NCBI GenBank assembly: GCA_020698575.1
Contig: CM036241.1
Location: 36,439,855-36,503,854, forward strand
DNA: 64,000 nucleotides
Source: Bostrychus sinensis
Lineage: Eukaryota > Chordata > Actinopteri > Gobiiformes > Eleotridae
Direction of reading: 5' to 3'
The position numbers and the translations under genes are program-made. The notes beneath the pieces were generated by a model that had not been told where the DNA came from, searched no databases, and was given only the letters and a program-made list of their open reading frames with translations. Of the stretch, positions 11,340 through 25,700 are shown one piece after another. Within the stretch, counting starts at the first letter, position 1. Each line of letters begins with the position of its first letter.

Positions 11340-12870
11340 CTAAAAACTCAAGAGAGTCTTACCAGGCTGGAAGAAGATGTGTCCAAGATGGTCCAGATCA
11401 GGAGAAGAGGTTTCCCACTGGAGTCCTGATCCAGAAATAAACCCCAAAAACCTTCCCTCAACATAAGTGAGGACTCTGTCTCTAATCTATGATCTCAACT
11501 GTTACACTGATGTACCACTCCAGGGTTTCTCACCTATTTACACTGAGTCTGTGGGGGTAGATTATTAATAGGTATATGGGTATAGCATCAGTAGTATATA
11601 AGTTATATGTGTTTATACAGAAAAAGTTGAGTTCAGTCTTAGATTATGGGGGACAGATTTGGAGTATGGTGGGCTGTTGTATTCTCTTGATTTGATGGAT
11701 AACACAGCACTCTATATTTTGTTTTGTTTTCACAGAGGGAACAGAAAATGTCTTCCCCAGGTGCTTTCAGCCAGAAGAACCCAGGCTGGATGTGTCCTGA
11801 CGTGTGGCTGACATAATCAGATGTAACCTTAGTCATTATGTGTTTGTGTGTTTATAATAACATGTTAAGTGCACAGTTTTTACTTACGTCTGCTTATTTA
11901 GCATCCAGAAGTGAAAGAGTTATAGTCAACCCTGCGACAGTGTGACTGGTCCAGAAGGTTCAGGTGAAGAAGATGATGAAAAAGAAGAAGGGTCCCAAAA
12001 CCAGAGCTTCTCTCTACACCAGTGAGACGAGCCCCTCCTCCAGAACCTCATGGCTCTTACACTCATGGACCACTTTAATCTGATGTTTATTTGGTTTTAT
12101 TCAGGCAACACAAAGTGCCTCCCCTGTCAGCTGAACCCTAAAGAACCCAGAAGAACAGAACATCACTGGTGAGACAACCACTTCGTTACTTATTCTTATT
12201 TGAACAGTTTTGTTCTAGTATGTAATGAATTATTTCTGTGATTATTTGTTTGTCCAGAGCTGTGTCTCTGTGGCTCCTGTTTGTTTACCATCTAAAAACG
12301 TGGAGTGGAGATCTTGCCCTGTGTGAGTGTGACCTGTCCAGAAGATCATCAGTTCAGGTGAAGAGGATACAAAGTCCTGGACCAACAACAGATCTTCACT
12401 CAACACAAGTGAGTAGACCACCTCCAGTCTCTAATCTCCATGGTTACAGTGTTGTACCAGGGGAATCAGACGCTTTTGTTTTGTTTTATGAAAGGAGCCT
12501 AAAAGTGATTTTCCTGGTGAGCCAGAAGAACACAGATCCACAGGAACCACAGGAACCAGCCAACAGTGGTAAGACAAAAACCTCTTCTGACTCACGACTG
12601 CTTTTGTATTAGATCGTCTGACCCGGATGTGAAACCTCTTTTGTAGTTGTTGATAAAGCTGTGAGTCCCTGAACACTTTGAACGCTCCTGTGGATGCAGA
12701 GGAGGAAAGAAGAAGAAAGAAGAAGACATACTGCACCAGTGTCTCCAGATGATATCCATGTGATGGAGGGATGGAGGAAAGCTGACCACAAGACCACAGA
12801 GACATTTAAGGACTTTTAAATTTAAAACAAATATCTGGATCAACAAAATAAAGAACTGTCAGTTAAACTT
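11340..12870 (+). ncRNA. putative transcript of tandemly duplicated exon pairs
   Basis: At least three related units alternate two exon-like blocks. Block a (about 11365-11480, 11935-12032, 12318-12410) contains GTCCAGA-GTTCAGGTGAAGA-type sequence and ends in CTCAACACAA or CTACACCA before GTGAG; the intron behind keeps a TCTAATCT...GTTACA phrase. Block b (about 11740-11830, 12113-12170, 12508-12568) follows a T-rich tract plus AG, contains CCAGAAGAAC and ends at GTGAG or GTAAG. A last block ends at AATAAA 12847-12852. No frame stays open through all units, so I call it noncoding or decayed. It might be the 3' continuation of the acidic gene. Confidence 0.35.
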
Positions 12871-14499
12871 TCAGCAACTGTTGTGTTTTTGAAATCAGAT
12901 CTTATTTTCAGTTCATGTTTGAGGTATTCTACATTGAAAAGTTTATTTTGTGGGAAAAGTACTAATTCCTCCACATACTGTATTCAGTTGTTCTAGCTGT
13001 AACATGAACACTACATTGAAAGACTCATTGGACTGCATATTATTTCAGGTTTAAAAGAAGTGCTTATTTTCATTACACTGTCACTACTTAGAAATATCTT
13101 ACACAGGTTGTCAATTTTGAAGGACCATAATTCAAACTGTCCTGTAATGTACACAATAAACAAAATGCACAAAGCAGTAAGAAATTAATATTAGTGGAAT
13201 ATGTGGGGGTATCATAGTTTTTATAATACATATCAGTGCCATAAGCATCAGCCTTCATCTCTGTCATCTACATATCTCAAAACAGGACATTAAACATGTT
13301 TTGGCATTTGCTATTTTAATTATTGACTACATTAAGATGGGCTAATATAACATATTGATCATTTTATATGTTAGCAGAAGTTTGTTCCTGTAGTATTCTG
13401 TCCCTGTATTTGATGTAATGTCACTATAATGGTTGCTTTCAGGTGAGTGCGTTTTACAGCTGGTGTAATTCTCCTGTGTTACCACAAGGGGTCAGTGCTG
13501 TAATTTCTATGATGATTTATGTTATGTTTGCGGATAGCAGCGCCCTCTAGCGCTCAGCAGCTGTAAGCAGTAGGTTAAAAAACATTTTTTGTAATGTACA
13601 ATCATAGACATTTTTCTTTTAACAGTTCAACAAGAATGTAGTGCAAGGCACAAAGTGAAATTATTTAAAATGAAGTAAAATAAAATCTAAAAAATAAATA
13701 ACAATAAAATAAACACTGATAGTAATAGTGTAATATTTACCATTTGAAGTCATCAAATATAGTTTCAAATTGTCAAATGCATTTAAGAGTGATACTGTCC
13801 CTTACATTTCATACATTTTAAAGCATTTACATAGTTTTCATGAAGTTGTCTGTTAAAAACTGTGAATAGGCTTTACATTTTTCCATTTTGAAGTATGAAT
13901 AAAGAATTTTGAAAGTAACAGTAAATTATTTAAGACATAGTCCATTTGTGAGTTCTTCAGGTTGATCCCAAAAAATATATTGTCCAGAGTAAGAGTATCC
14001 CGTAGCTGATTTTTAAGACAAAGCCAGTCCAAAAGGTTTTCCCAGAATGTTTTTGTGTACATACCTTGACAGAAAAGTGTTATAATCAGTGGCTATTGTA
14101 GTGTTTGCCACTAGGAGTCGCTGCTGTTTAGACTAGCACTGTTTGAGTGATACATGAGTAGAAGGAGAACCACTTAACGCATGTGAACTCAGTACATTCG
14201 GCTGCATGAGCTGCTAAATAAATGTTGATCTTGTTCAACTGCAATCCTTCATCATTAAAACACGAACACAACAAAAAGATGTTCAGTAGTTTCAATATCA
14301 GAATGGCAGCAGATAGAGTTGTTATGGTTGATACTGAGCCTCACTCTGAGCATTTCACTGGATGGATAGATCTCATTCCAAATCTTAAAATGTATTTCTT
14401 TTACTTTAGGATTTAGAGGAAATTTGAGATAATTTGTCCATTTTTTAACCTCTGCTTAGAGAACCTCTGAGTGATGGAGTTTTCTGTTTTTTGCATGCA

Positions 14500-15329
14500 A
14501 TATCCTCCTGGGACCCAGAAGAAAAAAAAGTTTTAATATTTTGGTTTCTTTGACATAATTTAAGTCTAAGGGTTGCAAGAAACATGTTACTCCAACTTTT
14601 TTTTTTCAGATTTGTTTATTTTTTATCAAATGTCCTTTGTTGAGGACATTGGGTCTTAATAGATATAATAGTGTTATAGGAAAAAGTATGTAATAATATG
14701 TATTTATAAAAAAAAAGTGGGGTAAATCAATCAATATAAACAGGTTTTCAGGTTTAGATAAGGTTTAGTTTGGCTTCAGGTTGTGGTTAACCATAGGATT
14801 AGCCCAAATTATTTATGATTATGTTTAAGATATGTCTCCATAAAATGAATGTAAGTCTATGTAAAGTAAAGTAACCCCCTAAAATCCATGTGTAAAACAT
14901 ATGAGGGCTGTCACCCATTTGTTTCCTATGGAGTATTTAGTTATATAAAAGACGCATTAAGTCCTGACGTCCATTACACAGGACATGGGGCTACATTTTA
15001 AGTGCATTTGTAAAAACTTCTTAAAATATGATTAAGAACCTCAGCTTCAACAATAAATAACATTTGTGGGGTTGATAAAATGAAATCCTCAAAAACTTGG
15101 TCATCGTCAGACCTTGGTGCCAAAAAAATGTGGCTGTTAAATTTTTCGCAATTTTGAAAAGAAACCTCAGGAGCTCTGACAGAACCACCCCAACAAATGA
15201 TTTACTGTTAGAACGCCCATGATGTCCTCTTGACAGGACAAAGACTGAGACATGATGTTTAAGCTACATGTCCAACACTCATGTCCCCCACAGAGGACAA
15301 AAATGAATTACCAGGTCTCAGGAGGATAT
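14500..15329 (+). mobile_element. non-autonomous DNA element with 16-base inverted ends
   Basis: Left end ATATCCTCCTGGGACC; right end GGTCTCAGGAGGATAT, whose complement differs from the left end at one base. Length about 830 bases with no transposase. A truncated relative is at 7164. No target duplication identified, so the superfamily is open. The rest of 12.9-16.8 kb has no gene; it has an AAT microsatellite near 15588 and 'TACTCAAGTA'-type repeat pieces. Confidence 0.75.
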
Positions 15330-16795
15330 TATTACTTCAAAAATAATGTTACTCAAGTACAAGTTAAAAGTAGGGTAGTCCTCCAAATAATTACTCAAGT
15401 AAAAGTGAATAAGTGTTTGGTAAAATACTCAAATACTAAGTAACTGTTTGAACGTAATGTCTGATTTGTTTTAGTACTGATGCAAAAATCTGACAAAACA
15501 TAAAATAATGTGGGAAATTCTGTTTTTTCCAAGTTATACAGGGTCTTATTAAGGGAGAAAATACAGACCTTTTAAGACTTTCTAATAATAATAATAATAA
15601 TGAAATTTAATAGTAGGATTGCCAGCAAAAGAAACAATAATCTGTATGATAGTTTAAAAGCCTAGTACAGATAAAATAAGTCTTGGCTTACAATGTGCCA
15701 TCTTTAATTGGCTGATTAAAATGCCCTTTGGACTTACCTTGGACTAAATCAGGGCTACTAATTGACTAAAAAAGGACTTAACAGTGATCTACACAAATGT
15801 ATTTTCCAGAGCAGAATGTAAAACAGGAATTAAACAGGATCTAAATTAAACTAAATTAGGAACTCGAACTGCAAAAACTGCTGAGTACCACGAGTCCTCA
15901 GCAGTACCACAGTTTAAGAACCAGTGTCTATACTTTTGACTGGTACTGTACTTGACAATGTTTTACACATTTTAGGGCCTTGATTTCATTTAATCATTTA
16001 ATAAATTTCATTTAAAAGCATTTTAATGCTTTTAAGACCTCGGGGCTACCCTGCAATAGTAAAAATAAATGGCATATTCTCACTTTTTTACAACACAAAG
16101 CTTCTGAAAGCAATACATATGTAACATTAGCCAATAGTTGTAGTATTGTTACTTTGAGATAATATTAGGCTACTCAAGTAGAAGTAAAACAATTACATTA
16201 TTATATAACATGACTTGTTTCAAAAAAGAGAAGTAGAACTCACCATCCAAATAAATGTTTTTTTTATTATTTTTTTTTTACATTTGTACACATTTCAATC
16301 CAAAGTTTAGACATGTAATCACTACATTCTGCCATCTTAAAGTGTATTGAACAAAACAATAAATGCTCTGTGCAATATATTTGATTTTTTTTTTCTATCT
16401 CTGCCTATCTGATTATACAAACAAAAATAAAATACATTATTTGTATAGTGCAAAAGCCATCACCACCGCCTACTATTAAACCTCAAAAACATACTGTAAA
16501 TGTTTTAATCAATAGAAGTATAAACATATAATTTAACTCAATAGACTCAACTAATTTACAATATCCTTCATACCTGAATTTTTAATATTGGCTGAAAGTG
16601 TTATGTACAACCCTCATATCCTACATACCCCGACTTAGAGTATAATGTAAAAATAAAATAAAATCCTAGATAAGGATTGGTGATACAGTGATGTGATCAA
16701 AGTTAAATTTTTGTATTAACTTTTAGTGTGCAGTTCAAACAGCTGATTGGTGTTTTGGAAGTCCACCAAAATTAACCAAGTCAAAAATAATCTCT

Positions 16796-19700
16796 TTATT
16801 TCTGATTTCGTAAAAGTTCATCAATTTGCGTTTTGTACATGTTCTTCACGTCCTCCAGGTCCAGCCTTAGTTCTTCTGCCTCCTCTGCCTTTTCTCCATA
16901 CATCTGCAAAATGGTGTTGTGCCGCTGTTCCAGATCCTGTAATTCGCATCAACAATATTCATTAGACATAAACAGAACGATTACATTTATAACTTTTTCA
17001 TTCCTTATATAGAACTGACCTTCAGCTGAACTTTGAGCTTCGGAATCTCCTTCACTTTTTCATCCATTTCATCATTTTGATTGGTGAGTCGGACTAGTTC
17101 TTCAGCCATCACTGAGCGACTCCTCTCAAGATTAGCAATCTCAAGCTAAAGCAGGAAGCAAAAAAAAACAAAAAACATGCATATCATTTAAAAATAAATG
17201 TACACAGCATTTTTTCAGTGCCAAATTTGATGAGATTTGGATTACCTGTAGCTGTGCGATTTCTCCCTCTCTGAGTTTGAGCTGAGACTGGAGGTTCTCT
17301 ATAATGCTGGAGCCTCCAGACAGCCGAGCAGCCTCATACAAGTTCGTCCCACTCATGGACATAGATAATGACATGTTTCCAAGAGAATGGTCCAAAGAGT
17401 CATCCTGTGGAAAAAAACAGTACTAAGTAAATAATATTAAACATGCATGCTCTAGAGTTCTCGCTTGCTGAAATCGGTGTTAAATGCTGACAAAACAAAA
17501 GCCATGGTATTCTCACATAAATGTGACTTTCCAGAGACTATTCCGTCAATACAGCCTGCCCAAGGTAAACCCATAGAGTAAGTTATAACTACCTTGGCTT
17601 TTTGTTAGATCAGGACTTGTCTTTCCAGGCACGCATCACAAATTTGGTCTGTAAACTGAGAGTAAAGCTTGGATTCTATTACAGAAATAAATCCTGCTTC
17701 TCCCTCAGAGCTCGTAAACTCCTGGCAACCTTTTTACCTTTGTTGGACTATGGGGATGTTCTGTATATGAATGCCTTCATTCTATAAATACTGTGTATCA
17801 CTGTGCACTGAGATTTGTAACGGGCTGTATTCATCTGACTCATCACTGTGAACTGTATTCCAGAGCTAAATGGCCTTCTTTGAGTATGCAAAGCTATACT
17901 CATAGGCTCTTCTTGGCTTTGTTCTGTCTTAGCTTAGCTCTCTTCTACATAGGACAAACAGTCATTATGCTCTTCGTTCATGTGACATTCATCGTTTGTT
18001 TGTTCCCTGTGTTAGGACTGATTTGAGGAAATGAGTTTTTAGTTACCTCTTCTGCCTGGGATACTCTACAAACGGAGTTGAAAGTGTCAAATCTGATCTT
18101 TCTCAATGCTTTTTGTGCTATCTTAAAAAACAAACAAGAGTCCTATGAACAGTGCTTGTGTTTCTAAATTGTTACTCTGCTATTATCTATTGCACTTTTA
18201 AATGCCAGACTGCCTGTAATATGCAACCTTTTTTTTAATAGTTTTATTGTTACTGACTTTTTTTAGCTGCGCATTTATTATTGTTAAACTTGTTATAATT
18301 TATAATGACATGCTCTACTGACCTCTTGGCCAGGTAGCCCTTGCAAAAGAGATCTTGATCTCAATGGGTCTTTTGTCTAGTTAATAAAGGTTACTAAATA
18401 AATAAATAAATGCTTAGAGTTTTCTATTCAATCCCTCACCTCCCTTAGTACTACTTATGTGCATATCTATGTACAGTTTGAGATACACATTTAATTGGGA
18501 TAATTTCCTTGAGTCATGAAATTATTTAATTGCTTGTGTGTACCTGTGAAAGAACAGAAGTGTGCAGGCCAGCATTGTCCACACCACTGATGGAGCTGGA
18601 GCGGGACAGAGATGGTGTTGAGGAGGCCGGAGGCTCCCTCCGCTCCTGACAACAAAAATTAATCCCCATTTAATAACATGTAAGAAAAATATCTAGCAGT
18701 GTACCTTTAGAACACTTATAAACTACAGTATATACAATGTATTCTAGGTATAGCCTTTAAAAGGTGTTATGAGCAATAAAAATTACCCACACGTGTCCCA
18801 AGATATGAGGTAAACATGATTAAATCAGATATTAGTTTTACTCATAACAATGGCAGAGCTGATTTATTTCTCAATAAAAAAATACTGAATGTAATGCCCA
18901 AGTTGTTTATGTTTACATTTATTGTTTTGGTTGCAAATCCCTGCATTGCTGAAAGACTAGCAACCCACAGACTAGGGCTGGGCAATAAATCAAGTTAATT
19001 TGATTATTCACATTTTTAATTTTGGACGATACCAAAAATAGCCAAATTATAGAATCGAATTGGGGGAGAGCTCCTGCCTCAAGTGGAGGAGTTTAAGTAT
19101 CTTGGGGTCTTGTTCACGAGTGAGGGAAGGATGGAATGTGAGATTGACAGGCGGATCGGTGCAGCGTCTGCAGTAATGCGGTCGTTGTATCGGTCTGTTG
19201 TGGTAAAGAAGGAGCTGAGCCGAAAGGCAAAGCTCTCGATTTACCGGTCGATCTTACATTCCTACTCTCACCTATGGTCATGAGCTTTGGGTCATGACCG
19301 AAAGGACAAGATCCCGGATACAAGCGGCCGAAATGAGTTTCCTCTGCTGGCTGGGCGCACCCTTAGAGATAGGGTGAGGAGCTCAGTTACACAGGAGGAG
19401 CTCAGAGTAGAGCCGCTGCTCCTCCACATTGAGAGGAGTCAGCTGAGGTGGCTCGGGCATCTGTTTCGGATGCCTCCTGGACGTCTTCCTGGGGAGGTGT
19501 TCCGGGTATGTCCCACTGGGAGGAGGCCCCGGGGAAGACCTAGGACACGCTGGAGGGACTACGTCTCTCGGCTGGCCTGGGAACGCCTTGGGGTGCCCCC
19601 GGTAGAGCTGGAGGAAGTGTCTGTGGAGAGGGAAGTCTGGGCATCCCTGCTTAGACTGCTGCCCCCGCGACCCGGCCCCAGATAAAGCGGAAGAAGATGG

Positions 19701-22700
19701 ATGGATGGATGGATGGATATAGAATCAAATTTAATGCAAATAGTGTCTTCTAAGCACCACACTGTTTCCTGTGTTGTGGCTGCTAGCACCCAGAGAAGCT
19801 TAAATACTGACTGTGGAGACTCTGTAGACGCTAAAACGCTAATAATCACAGAGAAAGGAGTCCATTTACCACAGCAATGCCTTCATTTACATGTGGCAGC
19901 AGTTTGGCCAAAACAAACACATGCAGTAGCAGCAGTAACTTATATGTCTTTGTTTATGTCTGTTAATTAGCCACATGCTCTGAAGTTAGCATCTTTTCAC
20001 AGGCCTGCAACTTTATGGGGTATAATGGTGTATATTATGACTTTCTTAAGAACCAGAGAGAGCTAAAACTAAAATGCATGTATGTCACTGTTAGAGTAAT
20101 GCACTTTGCTGCTGCCTTGCTGTTTTTTTGTACGGACATTTAGTATAGCCTAGCTAAAATAAAATAAAAAGAACTATGCAATAATGTCATTCAAAAATAA
20201 TTTAAAGCTTTTTATGCCAAGAACAAGAGAAAAAATCTATTCAAATCACAAATTGGCTGAGAAATGAAAAAAATTCAAGATTTTATTTTTTAACCATATC
20301 GCCCAGCCCTACCACAGACCATTGTTCTGATTCAGACTGCAATACCGTTTTCAAACCAGTACAAGTGCATATGCTTTTTCCAGTACCTTTAACATTGTCT
20401 AAATATGTACACGTGTTCATATTTACACCAACCTTTTCTCTGAGTGCCTCCTGCGCCAAGTAGTATTTCTTCTTTTCCTGCTCGACCTTCATTTTTTCCA
20501 TCTCCAGCTGATTGGTCAGCAGCAGCTTGGAGGAAGACACAAAAATGACAAAGATGAAGATCACATTCTACACTGCTTTGAAATTAGAGAGCTTGCCTTT
20601 TGAAACATTTAATAAACGAATTCAATGTTATAATTTTTAACATTTAATCAAACACTAAATCATTGTCATTGTTTTGTCAACATTTTAAACACAATTCACT
20701 ATGTAAATAAAATTTAAGTAGTTTAGAGTTTAGTAGCAATGAAAAAAAAACTGTAACAGACAACCTTTACCTTTTCTTTTTTTGTCTCTTCTATTATTCT
20801 AGTGTGCTCTCCTCGGAGATTTTCCAACTCAACAAGGTGCCTAAAGTTGTAAAGCAGGATAAAATAAAAGTAAGAAGGCTGACACAGTTGTATAGACATT
20901 TTAAACCACCTCTTTAAATAACAGTCTTTAACCTATTTTTATGCTGTTGAGTATGCATGTGACTTCTCCTTTTGGCTCTCTAACGTTTCAAAAATGCTAG
21001 CCTACAGGAAAAAAAGATTTCGAGCCAGCCAGGAGTCGAACCTAGAATCTTCTGATCCGTAGTCAGACGCGTTATCCATTGCGCCACTGGCCCGGTGACA
21101 TCATGAGGGTTTCCCGCGCTCTCTTGTAGCACAAAGGCCAGAGTGTCAGGCCTGAATGACTCAGAGGGGTTTCCCCTCCCCCCAACACACACATCGTGTG
21201 GTTTACAATTCTTTTCAAAAAGCCAGAGGGACATTGCTGATCTTGTTTCTTTAAAGGCTACAAAACATTTATACAGAGCAGATACGTTTTGTTAATATAG
21301 ATATAGATAATTAGATAATTAGCTGGAGATTACAAAGATCCACAGAAAAGCTTCTGACCTATTCTTGGACAGTTGCTTTGGCATAGCCTTCTCAAAACTC
21401 TTGAGACTTTGTAGTAGCAGACATAGCTTCTAAAACATACTGAGTCAGACAGTGTCTTTTTTTTTTAAAGCTAATAACTGTATTCTGTCATTTGTAAATG
21501 ATGCCCGTCAAAAACAGAGTTTCAAAGCCCTAAATGTGAGCCTGTTGATATTTTTTACCTGCTGCTCTCATCCTCTAGTTTTTCTTTTTTGTTTTTCTCA
21601 GTGTCCAGCTGTGCCAGGACTCGGGCTTTTTCCTGACGAAGCAAGGAATTCTGGGACTCCAGAGAAGCAAGCTGGGATTTGATAGACAACAGTTCTTCAG
21701 ACGCAGCACGCTCTTTTTCAACAGCCACGGCCAGCTGTGCCTGAGCATCCGCTTTAACAAAAAGTAAAGGAAATATAAAAATACTAGCCACCTTTGAGTT
21801 TGAGTTAAGTTTTAAAGAGTAAACCAGATGTACAGTGGGTAAAATATGTATTGAAAACATTGCCGCTTTTCTCAACAAATACATTTCTGACATGGTACTA
21901 ACAGGAACTTTTAACCAGATGTTGGTTACAACACAAGTGATCCATACATACAAAGAGTCCATAACAAATAAATTTAGAAATGAGCTTATGTGTAATAAAA
22001 TGGAATTAAACACGTGAAAAAAGGGAGGTGCAAAAAGGCATGGAAAACCAACACTCCAGCCAAAATCTATCAGTGATCAGAAAACATTTTTGCCTCTTGT
22101 CTGACCTATGAAAAGATGTCTTTACAGAGGTGTCACGCAATAAACATCTTATGGCGGATAAAAGCCAAGAGCTCTCTCTGCACCCCTATTGTTGTTTTAT
22201 GCTGATGGCATGGGTTACAGAAGGATTCATAAACTTCTAAATGTTTTAGCAAGCAATGGTGAGGATAAATTTGAAAGCGGAAAAAACATAATTCCACCAA
22301 ATATCAGAAATATATTTGTTAAGAAAAATGGTGACGTGTTCAGTACTAATTTTACCCGCTGTATATTAGATTGCACATAAATTTGCTTTACTGTGGAAGC
22401 AAAGAACACAGACTCTTACCTAGCCTATCAGAGATATTCTTTTCCAGTTTTTCCCAGGACGCTGTTTGTCCGCCTAATGAAGCCTGTAGGTTCTCAATTT
22501 GACGCAGTAAAGGCCTTGTTGCTGAGGTCACGCTCTGACTGAGCTCCTGGTTCCTGTTCTCAGCCTCTTGCAGCCTCTACAAAAACAGTGACAGTGGAGT
22601 GAAATTTTTTCGTAGTAGCTCAAGTGAACGTTTACACACCTGAAAGTAACATCTAATGCGCTTGTTTAAAATACATTTTAAATTACTAATGACATTTATC

Positions 22701-25700
22701 AGGAAACTGTGAGTTGCACACTTGTTGCAGCTCAGCTTTAGCAGCAGAATCTGTGTCTGCTGTGTTTTCTTCATTTGTTTAACTTTGTGTGATTAAGGGT
22801 GAGTTCACACTTGTTGGCCTGCAAGTCTCGGTCCGCTTTGGGGCAAAAGTCCACACCTGTGTCGATGATGTCATTGGTCTGGTTTGAGTTCACATTGAGC
22901 TCTGTCAAACGAACTGAACTAACTGAGGGAGCAGTAACAAACCTCGCCTGTAGGGGGCAGCACGTCAGTATCTACTGAGGAAAACTTGGGAAGATGAAAT
23001 CCTGCTCATCTATTGGTCAAAAGTCCGCCTCTTCAGCTGAATATATCTCAATAATATCATACAGCACACTTTAATTATCATTTAATGAAGTTTTGCATTT
23101 AGAGCAGCAATATCAGCTGATATGATGTGCGTATGTTTTTTGGGAGCTTTCCCACCCGAGGATTTGGTCCACACCAGACAGGAAAGTCCGGACCAATCAG
23201 CACAGGGGTGAAAGCTGCCTTAGAGACTTTTATTATACCTGCTGGAGCTCACTGATCTCCTCCCGCAAATAATCTTCCTTCCTTGCTTGCTGTTGCTCAG
23301 CTCTTTGCAAAGCCAACCGGAGGTCAGCCACCTATAAAGCCATATAACAGATGGGCAAATGATTAACAGCACAACTAAAAAAAAAAGACCTCCTACTTTA
23401 ATCTTCCTTTTCATAGAGTCCATAATGACAAATGTTTTATTTGATTTTTTTACACACTTGCAATGATTTAAATATGAGTGTGTCAAATCCAATTAGGACT
23501 AAAGCATTTCACAGTAAAGCCAAAACTTTTGGATTTATTACTATTACTCATGAACTTATTTATGGACTATTACTACTGTGTCTTACCCCATAATAAAGAA
23601 TAAAGAAAGTGACATTATGCCACACTACCTGATTGGCCAGAGCCTCTTGCTGCACCCTGGCTTCTTCTTGGGCCTTTTCAAGAGCCAGGCTCAGCTGCTC
23701 TTTTGCCTGTATTTCCCGGCTCAGAGCTGCTTCTTCAGCCTCACTCGCTTTGCTGGCATTTGTCTTGTGAAGTTCAGCCAGTTCCCTAAGAACAGCAATC
23801 GGCAAGTTTGAGGATACTGTGTATGTGTGTAGCTAGGTTAAAGGTCCCATATTATGCTTTTTTCAGGCTTTTTGAAATAGTTTTGGACACCATTGTATTA
23901 GTATTTCACATTTTATAACTTAAAATAATGTACATATATGTATGGAAAACAGATTCTTTTGGGGAGCTGTTACTTTCACTTTGCAGAGACCACTTAGGTC
24001 ACGTGTCAAACTCAAGGCCCGCGGGCCAAATGTGGCCCGCAGGATAATTTCTTTTGGCCCGCGAGATCATTTCCCTTTATATTAATAATGGCCCAGCGAT
24101 ATATTGTGTTCGATCTGTTTGAACTACATCTCCCATAATGCACTGCAGAAGCGGCGCTGCGCCGGCACAGCCCCTCCCCCGCTGTTATAGCGAGCGGCAT
24201 TTAACGAGCCGCAGGAGCAGAGAGAGAGTGAAGGATTCTCCGACAGGAAATTTAACTTTCCACAAAATAAATGGACAAAGAGGGGTCAGTGAGAGCAGGA
24301 GCTTCTTAAAAAGGTGGAACTCTCTGTAAACACTCTACACTTTGTTTGTTGAGCTAATGTGGCAGTAATAAAAACAGGCTTCAACCGCACAGCATTGTAA
24401 GAACATCTCCTGTACAAACCCCGTCTCTAAACACAGAAGCTACAGACAGCAGCAGTTTAAACACAGTCTGTGTCACACTGTGTCAGTAAACCCAAGTTAT
24501 CAGCAGAGAGTTGTCTAAGTTCATTCACAGCACTGCCCTCCGTCGCTCTTTTTCCTTTCTCTCTGTCGCTACTTGTGCTCTAATGCACTCATTAAGACAC
24601 AGCGAGCTAAACCTGCCCAGAAAGAGGTATAATCCTGCTCACACTGTGTCCTGCAGAGGACAGAGAGGTGGACAGTAGTTTGCTCAACAAATGTAAAGTA
24701 GGCCTATAATACGTGTTTGTGTGTAGGTGCTGACTCAGCTTAAAGTTGTGCTGGGCTTACATAAGGGGCATGGCATGCACCTAAATATTTATCTGCTGGT
24801 AGTACCCACTGTCACAGTAAAACAGAGTGGACCTGATGAAAACACCTGTCTTATATGAGGAGTTGGGTAACTGTGGCAGTAAATAATACTTCATAAATAA
24901 ATCATTGGCCAGTGTTAGTCAGTAGTCTGTGGCCTATTTGTTGTTATTTGTTGAGTTCTAAGTTCTGATTTAAAACAAAACTACAAAGCCCCTTAAAACC
25001 ACAAATCTACACCTGTAGTTCTGTGGGGAAGTATTATTCTATGTTAAAAAGCCTAACTGAGAACAAAAATACAGTAGGCTGGCTTTATTATTTATACAAT
25101 TCTCTTATTCGGCCCACGACCAAGACTGGTTTTCTAATTTTGGCCCCAGCTCTGATTGAGTTTGACACCCCTGACTTAGGTGCTCAGGATTAGGTGCCTG
25201 TCCCCCCCGGTGGTAACGGTGGGGAATGGACAGAGCATAAATTGGCAATTAGCATGGCTATTAAAACATGACACTAACAGATGGATAAATAAGCCTACTA
25301 CTTCATAGTGACAGCAATTTAAAAACTGAAATTATCATTTATCAATTATAAAGTCCGGTGACTGTGTAATGTGCTTTAGAAACACAAAGGAGTACTTCCT
25401 GCTTTAAAGTATCTAGGTAGAGACCAAGTGTTTTCAGTTCTTGATTACTATTATTATAGATTCATGATTACTATTACTATTACTACTACTGCTGGTATGT
25501 TTTAGAGGTGCAAACTATATTATAAAATGGTTAAAAACTCAAAAAAGTTGATTTAGCTTAACAGGGGACCTTTGAGTATGAGTGGATAACTGGAAATGGC
25601 TTTACTTGTAAGCACTGTCTAGAGCAGCTTGTAGACTCCGGTTTTTCTCCTGTAGTTCATCAGAGTCAGTCTGTAGCCTACTCATCTCCTTCTCTTGCCT

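Noticed and set aside
15340..15450. TACTCAAGTA-rich stretch as a possible CRISPR-like or satellite array
   Set aside because: Matches the composition of the AGTGGTGGA-type fish MITE fragments; spacing is irregular and this is a nuclear vertebrate genome.
19559..19849. Minus-strand open frame over the Rex3-like LINE
   Set aside because: Shadow of the LINE polymerase on the plus strand.
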